Shown one piece after another: positions 6,608 through 11,458 of a DNA stretch of 11,458 bases. Origin of the DNA: UBA11512 sp964623895 (lineage in GTDB: Bacteria; Bacillota; Clostridia; Oscillospirales; CAG-272). A program made the translations under genes and the position numbers. Every line of letters begins with the position of its first letter. Positions within the stretch are counted from its first letter, which is position 1. The stretch lies in contig CAZUWA010000037.1 of the NCBI GenBank assembly GCA_964623895.1, forward strand, positions 1 through 11,458, read 5' to 3'. The notes below the pieces were generated by a model. The model was not told the origin of the DNA. It searched no databases and saw nothing but the letters and a program-made list of their open reading frames with translations.

Positions 6608-8523
6608 TTTCTTTTTTTCCTTTCAGTATTCAATGTTTTCTTTTCGGTTCTGTTTAAATGTTTTTTTGCGGAAGCTCCTGTACGACTTCCAACCTTAGGT
6701 GATCCTTTTCCACCTTTTGGCGGCTTTTCCGGACGCACGAGGCAGTCTTTTACGTATCCGATAAGATCTTCCCTTCCCGCCTTTTTCAAGGCTTCCAGAA
6801 CGAGCGACCGATTTTCCGGACGGTCAAACTGCAACAGCGCGCGCTGTAACTTCTTTTCATGATAATCATCGGTCACAAATATTTTCTTAAGAGTAAGCGG
6901 ATCAAGCCCCGTATAGAACATACAAGTCGATACCGTGCCGGGCGTGGGATAAAAATCCTGCACCTGTTCGGGAGAATATCCGCTCTTTTTTAAATACAGC
7001 GCCAATGCCACCGCATCTTTTAATGTACTGCCCGGATGGCTAGACATCAAATAAGGCACTAAATACTGTTCCTTGCCGATCTCCTTCGTAATCTTAAAAT
7101 ACTTTTCTTTGAAAGCATCGTACACTTCCACCGGAGGCTTTCCCATCACGCCGAGCACCCCAGGGCAGATGTGCTCGGGAGCGACCTTCAGTTGTCCGCT
7201 GACATGCCGCTCCACCAATTGACGAAAGAAGTAATCGTCCTTATCATACATCAAGTAGTCAAAACGGATACCGGAACGTATAAATACCTTCTTAACACCC
7301 TTTATTGCGGCGACACGGTCTAAAAGCTCGGAATATTCGCTGTGATCTACCTTTAAATTGGGACACGGTTTGGGTGCCAAACACCGCTTGTCCGGGCAAC
7401 ATCCGTATTTCAACTGTTTATCACACGCAGGATATCGGAAGTTCGCGGTCGGCCCGCCGACATCATGAATATAACCCTTGAAATCAGGCATGACCGCAAT
7501 GGTTTCCGCTTCTTTGACTACCGATTCGATCGATCTGCTACGCACCGAGCGTCCCTGATGAAACGTCAATGCACAGAAATTGCAACTTCCAAAGCATCCG
7601 CGGTTGTGTGTAATGGAAAAGGCAACTTCATTGATTGCAGGCACGCCTCCCGCCTCTTTATACATCGGATGCCATGCACGGGTGTACGGAAGGGCATATA
7701 CATCATCCAATTCCTCGCGTTCAAGCGGCGGCATCGGCGGATTTTGCACCAACTGTCGGTTGTCGTAATATTCAATGATCGCCTTACCAATGATGGCGTC
7801 CTGATTGCGATACTGAATACCGAATGAGCGTGCATAGGTATTCTTATCGGTCTTTAACTGCTCATATTCAAAACCTTCAATGTATGCAAAATGCGGCTCT
7901 TCCCCTTTGGGAGTTAAATAGACCGTTCCCCGTACATCTTTGATCTTTTTGACGGGAACACCTTTATCAAGCAACTTTGCAATGCGCAAAATGCTTTTTT
8001 CCCCCATGCCGTAACTGAGCAGATCCGCGCGACTGTCCACAAGAATGCTTCTTCGCACCTTATTATCCCAATAGTCGTAGTGCGCAAATCGCCGTAACGA
8101 AGCTTCCAACCCTCCAATAATGATCGGTACATCTCCGTAAGCCTCACGGATGCGGTTGCAGTAAACGATCACCGCGCGATCCGGACGCTTGCCCATCACC
8201 CCGCCGGGAGAATAGTAGTCATAACTTCTCTTCTTGCCGGAGACGGTGTAGTGCGCCACCATCGAGTCGATATTTCCGGAGGTCACCAAAAAACCAAGCC
8301 GCGGCTTGCCGAAGCGTTTGAAATCTTCCTTTGATTTGTAATCCGGCTGCGCAAGGATCGCAACACGAAACCCGGCGTCTTCCAGTACTCTTGAGATAAT
8401 GGCAACACCAAAAGAGGGATGGTCTACATAAGCATCCCCTGTCACATACACAAAATCAGGCTGCGCCCATCCGAGTGCCGTGCACTCTTCTTTGGTCACA
8501 GGCAAAAAAGTCTGTCCGATCAT
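6604..8523 (-). CDS. ygiQ: YgiQ family (UPF0313) radical SAM protein
   Basis: The predicted protein has 639 residues. The order is the YgiQ one: an N-terminal B12-binding-like/Radical_SAM_N region (DFVYVTGDAYVDHPSFG, IIIGGLEASLRRFAHYDYWD), the radical SAM core with C310-x3-C314-x2-C317 (NRGCFGSCNFCALTFHQGR) that should hold a [4Fe-4S] cluster, a second conserved Cys group (C367, C375, C376, C381, C387; GCCPDKRCLAPKPC), and the DUF3362-type end (VQDFYPTPGTVSTCMFYTGLDP). The reaction catalysed by this family is not established to my knowledge. A Lys/Arg-rich tail (about 40 residues) is likely disordered. It is the first gene of the operon, with a perfect promoter upstream. The start codon lies 12 bases after AAGGA, slightly far, but no better in-frame start is seen. 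Confidence 0.95.
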   Translation of the reverse strand: MIGQTFLPVTKEECTALGWAQPDFVYVTGDAYVDHPSFGVAIISRVLEDAGFRVAILAQPDYKSKEDFKRFGKPRLGFLVTSGNIDSMVAHYTVSGKKRSYDYYSPGGVMGKRPDRAVIVYCNRIREAYGDVPIIIGGLEASLRRFAHYDYWDNKVRRSILVDSRADLLSYGMGEKSILRIAKLLDKGVPVKKIKDVRGTVYLTPKGEEPHFAYIEGFEYEQLKTDKNTYARSFGIQYRNQDAIIGKAIIEYYDNRQLVQNPPMPPLEREELDDVYALPYTRAWHPMYKEAGGVPAINEVAFSITHNRGCFGSCNFCALTFHQGRSVRSRSIESVVKEAETIAVMPDFKGYIHDVGGPTANFRYPACDKQLKYGCCPDKRCLAPKPCPNLKVDHSEYSELLDRVAAIKGVKKVFIRSGIRFDYLMYDKDDYFFRQLVERHVSGQLKVAPEHICPGVLGVMGKPPVEVYDAFKEKYFKITKEIGKEQYLVPYLMSSHPGSTLKDAVALALYLKKSGYSPEQVQDFYPTPGTVSTCMFYTGLDPLTLKKIFVTDDYHEKKLQRALLQFDRPENRSLVLEALKKAGREDLIGYVKDCLVRPEKPPKGGKGSPKVGSRTGASAKKHLNRTEKKTLNTERKKRK

Positions 8524-8564
8524 TGTTCATCAATTTCCTTGCGATTTGATAATTCCACATTTTC

Positions 8565-8593
8565 ATTATACATGCTTTTCCTCGGAATGTCAA
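8565..8593 (-). promoter_or_regulatory. Consensus sigma-A promoter of the ygiQ operon
   Basis: On the minus strand TTGACA (8588-8593), exactly 17 bases, then TATAAT (8565-8570): both boxes match the consensus perfectly. The spacer ends in GAAAAGCATG, also found in the fprA promoter. The expected leader to the ATG at 8523 is about 35 bases. Confidence 0.93.
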
Positions 8594-8834
8594 GATGTCC
8601 CATAGTTCTTTTTCCGCGAAAAGCACGCTTCCCATAATGCGATCCCCCGACACATAAACAATGCGCCGAGGGATGGTAAAACTTAAGAAATAAGTTTAAA
8701 ATCGACAACAAAAACTACACATCGACAAAGAGCCGATCGCTGTTCATTTGGCTGTCATTGGCAATGCCGCCCAAAGACCGCATCCGATCTTAAAGAAGGA
8801 AAGCAACCATGTTTTTTGACAGAGACATCCTATT
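8594..8834. other. Intergenic region between fprA and the ygiQ promoter
   Basis: No convincing gene lies here. It holds the two hairpins described separately and the 8-base word ATCGACAA repeated 20 bases apart (8701 and 8721). An imperfect 10-bp inverted repeat (8823-8849) has the fprA stop codon in its loop. I see no classical terminator with a U tract after fprA, so some transcription may continue into the ygiQ operon on the same strand. Confidence 0.55.
8642..8697 (-). ncRNA. Tandem RNA hairpins downstream of fprA (unassigned structured element)
   Basis: On the minus strand, ATCCCTCGGCGCAT and ATGTGTCGGGGGAT (8661-8674 and 8642-8655) form an unbroken 14-bp stem around TGTTT. Three of the pairs are G.U in this direction, whereas on the plus strand they would be A-C mismatches, so the structure belongs to a minus-strand RNA. 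Just before it, AAACTTA and TAAGTTT (8679-8697) form a 7-bp A/T hairpin with a 5-base loop. No U tract follows. It may be the 3' end or a stabiliser of the fprA transcript, a weak terminator, or a small RNA; I recognise no known RNA family. Confidence 0.45.
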
Positions 8835-10007
8835 TTACAGGGTATCTCGGCAAAGTTCTGCAGTCAGATCAGAGATTTGCTTTTTGCTTTCGTCGTTTAA
8901 TGCCGAGAGAATACGCACCGTAGTATCGGTAAAGATCAGGTTCTTGCAACCCTTTGCGGCATCAAACATGGCACGCATATTTTTGGCAGCAAGCGGCGCC
9001 CATGATCCGTTTTCCATCAAAGCCACCGTTCGGTTGGAGTAATTTCTCTCTGTAAGGTGGGTGATGAAAGTGTGCATAAAGGGGAAGATGTCGGCATTAT
9101 AAGTCGTGGTTGCCAACACCAGTTTTGAATAACGGAATGCATCTTCGACCGCCTCTGCCATATCATCACGTGCAAGATCAGTAACCACGACTTTGGGACA
9201 ACCTTTGGTGCGAAGTTCTTCCGCAAGCGTCATCACAGCGTTTTTGGTGTTGCCGTACACAGAGGTATAAGCGATCAGCACCCCTTCAGATTCAGGGCAG
9301 TAGGAGGACCATGTATCATAAAGCCCGAGATAATAGCCGAGATTCTCTGAAAGCACCGGACCGTGCAGGGGACAGATAGTTTGAATATCAAGACCGGACA
9401 CCTTTTTCAAGAGCGCCTGCACCTGTGCACCATATTTGCCGACGATACCAAAGTAGTAGCGACGCGCCTCACAAGCCCAATTCTCCTCCACATCTAAAGC
9501 ACCGAACTTACCAAAGCCGTCGGCAGAAAAGAGCGCCTTGTCCTCTGCATCGTAAGTAACAATAACTTCAGGCCAGTGCACCATAGGCGCCGTAATAAAT
9601 GTTAGGTTGTGCTTTCCGAGACACAGTGTGCTTCCCTCTCCAACGACAACAGCGCGGTCGGAAAAATCCGTGCCAAAGAAATTATTCATCATGGCAAAGG
9701 CCTTTTGAGAAGCAACGATCTTTGCTTGCGGATAGGTCTTGATGAAATTCAGAATATTGGCGGAATGGTCCGGCTCCATGTGCTGTACGATCAGATAATC
9801 GGGAGCGCGACCACTCAAGGCATTGCCGATATTTCCCAACCACTCATGGGTAAAACGAGCATCCACGGTGTCCAAAACGGCGATCATTTCATCAAGAATG
9901 ACATAGGAGTTGTATGCCATGCCGTTCGGAACGGCATACTGACCCTCAAACAGGTCAATATCATGATCATTGACACCGATATAACGAATATCATTTGTAA
10001 TATTCAT
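8835..10007 (-). CDS. fprA: Class A flavodiiron protein (O2/NO reductase)
   Basis: The predicted protein has 390 residues, typical for a two-domain flavodiiron protein without a fused rubredoxin. The N-terminal metallo-beta-lactamase-like domain has the diiron ligand set: H76-x-E78-x-D80-H81 (VQHMEPDHSAN), H144 (PMVHWPE), D163 (FSADGFGKFG) and H215 (CPLHGPV). The C-terminal flavodoxin domain begins near residue 243 with the FMN phosphate loop T248-S-V-Y-G-N-T254. These cytoplasmic enzymes reduce O2 to water or NO to N2O with electrons from rubredoxin or F420H2, which protects anaerobes; the sequence does not settle which substrate is preferred. It is a single gene with its own promoter and an ideal AAAGGA site. 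The overall call is firm. Confidence 0.96.
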   Translation of the reverse strand: MNITNDIRYIGVNDHDIDLFEGQYAVPNGMAYNSYVILDEMIAVLDTVDARFTHEWLGNIGNALSGRAPDYLIVQHMEPDHSANILNFIKTYPQAKIVASQKAFAMMNNFFGTDFSDRAVVVGEGSTLCLGKHNLTFITAPMVHWPEVIVTYDAEDKALFSADGFGKFGALDVEENWACEARRYYFGIVGKYGAQVQALLKKVSGLDIQTICPLHGPVLSENLGYYLGLYDTWSSYCPESEGVLIAYTSVYGNTKNAVMTLAEELRTKGCPKVVVTDLARDDMAEAVEDAFRYSKLVLATTTYNADIFPFMHTFITHLTERNYSNRTVALMENGSWAPLAAKNMRAMFDAAKGCKNLIFTDTTVRILSALNDESKKQISDLTAELCRDTL

Positions 10008-10046
10008 AGTAATTCCTTTCTTTACATGCGGAGAATTATTTTGGAC

Positions 10047-10075
10047 ATTATAGCATGCTTTTCGGAGTTTGTAAA
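10047..10075 (-). promoter_or_regulatory. Sigma-A promoter of fprA
   Basis: On the minus strand TTTACA (10070-10075), a 17-base spacer and TATAAT (10047-10052) preceded by TGC (extended -10). The spacer CCGAAAAGCATGC resembles that of the ygiQ promoter. It diverges from the DUF3472 promoter about 50 bases away. Confidence 0.9.
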
Positions 10076-10127
10076 GCTTATTTTGGTGATTATCCCACTC
10101 GTTTTTTAGAAAAAGAAAAACTATGCC

Positions 10128-10156
10128 TTGACAAAACAGGAAAAAATGTATATAAT
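10128..10156 (+). promoter_or_regulatory. Consensus sigma-A promoter of the DUF3472 gene
   Basis: TTGACA (10128-10133), exactly 17 bases, then TATAAT (10151-10156), both perfect. A/T-rich DNA with A runs lies upstream (10101-10120), which may act as an UP element. The leader is about 50 bases. Confidence 0.93.
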
Positions 10157-10211
10157 GATTTCAGAATTCGGGCATCCGAGTAATAGTAACATTTGAAAGG
10201 TTCAGATACCC

Positions 10212-11458
10212 ATGAAAAAAATCATCATTTCCCTTGTGGCATTTATGACCACCGTCATAATGCTCGCCAACACCACCCTTTCCGGCTCCGCTATCATGGC
10301 GTACAATCTGTATGCAAATCCGGATATGTCCAACACCAGCGGAAAGATCCAAACCTTTACCATCGACTTCATGACCGATAAGTCTCCCTACTACACTTAT
10401 TGGGCGCTCTCCAATTTCTCCATGGCAATTACCAAAGAGACAAAAAAGAAATACAAGACAATCTCCGGCGGCGGAGGTTACGCCGGTCTGCAGGATAGAG
10501 GTCCGGGCGTCGGCTACGGTCACTCTGCCATCATGTCCTTCTGGGAATGGTCGCTAAACGGCAATAAAAAACTGTATGCCGAGGGCATTTACCCGAAAGA
10601 GTATTTCGGAACCTTTGATAACGAAGGTTCGGGTGCCAACTGTATTCAACCTTTCGCATGGGAAGACAACACTTGGTATCGTATGGTTCTGCATACTTGG
10701 GAAGACAAGGAACGTGAGACCACCTTTGCAGGTCAGTGGTTCCAAAATCTTTCTACCGGAGAATATACACTTCTCTGCTACTACGACACCAAGATGATCC
10801 GTTCTTACTTCAACACAGGACACAGTCTCTTCCAAGAAAACTACTCCGGTTCCACATGGAAGGAAGAGCGCAGTTTCTACACCAAAAACCTGTATGTCTT
10901 CGACTATGAAGATAAGACATGGAAATCCACACCTACCTGCACAGTCAGCTACGGCAACGGCGGCGCCGACAACAAAATGGGCGCCCACACTTTCGGCGCA
11001 ACAGATGAATACTTCTGGGGCATTGCCGGCGGTGAGGTAACCGATCAGGAAACTTACGAATCCCAAGCAGTCAAATCACAGACCTATACCATCAACCAGC
11101 CCGCACAGCCGACCTTCGGTACATTCACTATTGAAACACCAGTTCTCGACAGTGCATCGAAAACTCTTACATGGAGCACCAAAATAGGCAGTACGCCCCA
11201 ACTTTCCTACCTTTTGAAGGTAATAGACAAAGAGGGCAATACCATTTTTGAAAAAGAAGAAACCAGACCGGAAGTGCAGTCTGTCAATCTTTCTTCCGTT
11301 ACCGAAAACGACTATAAGTGCATTTTAACCGTAACCGACATCTTCGGAAACACCAACAGTTTTGAAACACAGACTGCAAACTATGGAAAAGAAAAACTCA
11401 CGGTAAGCGGCTACAAAGCATACGTCGATGAAAAAGATGTTGATCTGTATGTCGTGTT
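10212..11458 (+). CDS. Secreted DUF3472 protein, 3' end outside the window
   Basis: The reading frame is open from the ATG at 10212 to the edge (415 codons visible). AAAGG lies 11 bases before the start. A signal peptide (MKKIIISLVAFMTTVIMLAN, cut probably near residues 25-30) directs export. Residues about 40-280 match the DUF3472 pattern: YYTYWALSNFSM, G86-G-G-G-Y-AGLQDRG, SAIMSFWEW, FDNEGSGANC (135-144), TWYRMVLHTWED, FAGQWFQNLSTGEYTLLCYY, GHSLFQENYSG. DUF3472 is found in secreted proteins of gut bacteria; its biochemical role is unknown to me. A fibronectin-III-like domain (about 295-395) follows, and from residue 400 the sequence GYKAYVDEKDVDLYV resembles the start of the terminal module of the cysteine peptidase in this window. 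It lies divergent to fprA. The fold call is from pattern memory. Confidence 0.87.
   Translation, partial: MKKIIISLVAFMTTVIMLANTTLSGSAIMAYNLYANPDMSNTSGKIQTFTIDFMTDKSPYYTYWALSNFSMAITKETKKKYKTISGGGGYAGLQDRGPGVGYGHSAIMSFWEWSLNGNKKLYAEGIYPKEYFGTFDNEGSGANCIQPFAWEDNTWYRMVLHTWEDKERETTFAGQWFQNLSTGEYTLLCYYDTKMIRSYFNTGHSLFQENYSGSTWKEERSFYTKNLYVFDYEDKTWKSTPTCTVSYGNGGADNKMGAHTFGATDEYFWGIAGGEVTDQETYESQAVKSQTYTINQPAQPTFGTFTIETPVLDSASKTLTWSTKIGSTPQLSYLLKVIDKEGNTIFEKEETRPEVQSVNLSSVTENDYKCILTVTDIFGNTNSFETQTANYGKEKLTVSGYKAYVDEKDVDLYVV

Noticed and set aside
6834..6848. Palindrome ACAGCGCGCGCTGT inside ygiQ
   Set aside because: It is explained by the coding sequence QRALL with G/C-rich codons. It has no loop and no relation to a gene boundary.
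7151..7178. 8-bp inverted repeat CCGAGCAC / GTGCTCGG inside ygiQ
   Set aside because: The 12-base loop, the mid-gene position and an arm length expected by chance make it unremarkable.
10161..11066. Minus-strand open frames (120 and 170 codons) opposite the DUF3472 gene
   Set aside because: They are shadows of the plus-strand gene, which has a consensus promoter, a ribosome site, a signal peptide and recognisable domain motifs.
1..11458. CRISPR arrays, transposases, phage genes, toxin-antitoxin pairs or a defence island
   Set aside because: None were found. All large frames are housekeeping, redox, transport or secreted proteins.

Overview
The window looks like chromosomal DNA of an anaerobic bacterium of the Bacillota, probably class Clostridia. 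The reasons are a class A flavodiiron protein (an O2/NO scavenger of strict anaerobes), a YgiQ-type radical SAM protein, a Firmicutes-like release factor 1, strong AAAGG/GGAGG ribosome binding sites, sigma-A promoters with exact 17-base spacers, and large secreted multi-domain proteins of the kind common in gut Clostridia. Base composition is moderate, with A/T-rich intergenic DNA. I cannot name a genus.

Layout from left to right: (1) the 5' part of a tRNA-Lys(UUU) gene on the minus strand, cut by the window edge, with a strong promoter and phased A/T tracts upstream; (2) a small plus-strand HEAT-like helical protein, ending at a hairpin terminator; (3) a minus-strand lipoprotein with a Pro/Thr linker and a discoidin-like C-terminal domain, with its own extended -10 promoter; (4) a compact minus-strand operon, transcribed from about 8.56 kb down to a strong terminator at about 1.82 kb: ygiQ, a secreted papain-like cysteine peptidase (ATGA overlap), prfA (4-base gap), a MATE exporter (20-base gap) and a tiny DUF3006 protein (23-base overlap); (5) an intergenic region of about 310 bases with RNA hairpins and the ygiQ promoter; (6) a flavodiiron protein on the minus strand; (7) a divergent plus-strand gene for a secreted DUF3472 protein that runs off the right edge.

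Functionally the window mixes housekeeping (tRNA, RF1), redox protection or radical chemistry (flavodiiron protein, YgiQ) and cell-surface or secreted functions (lipoprotein, peptidase, DUF3472 protein). The peptidase and the DUF3472 protein appear to share a C-terminal module.

I do not see a convincing new defence or mobile system. The observations most worth a second look are a perfect 14-bp inverted repeat inside the early codons of prfA, a His-to-Gln change at the RF1 codon-reading position, the shared C-terminal module, and the similar promoters of fprA and ygiQ.
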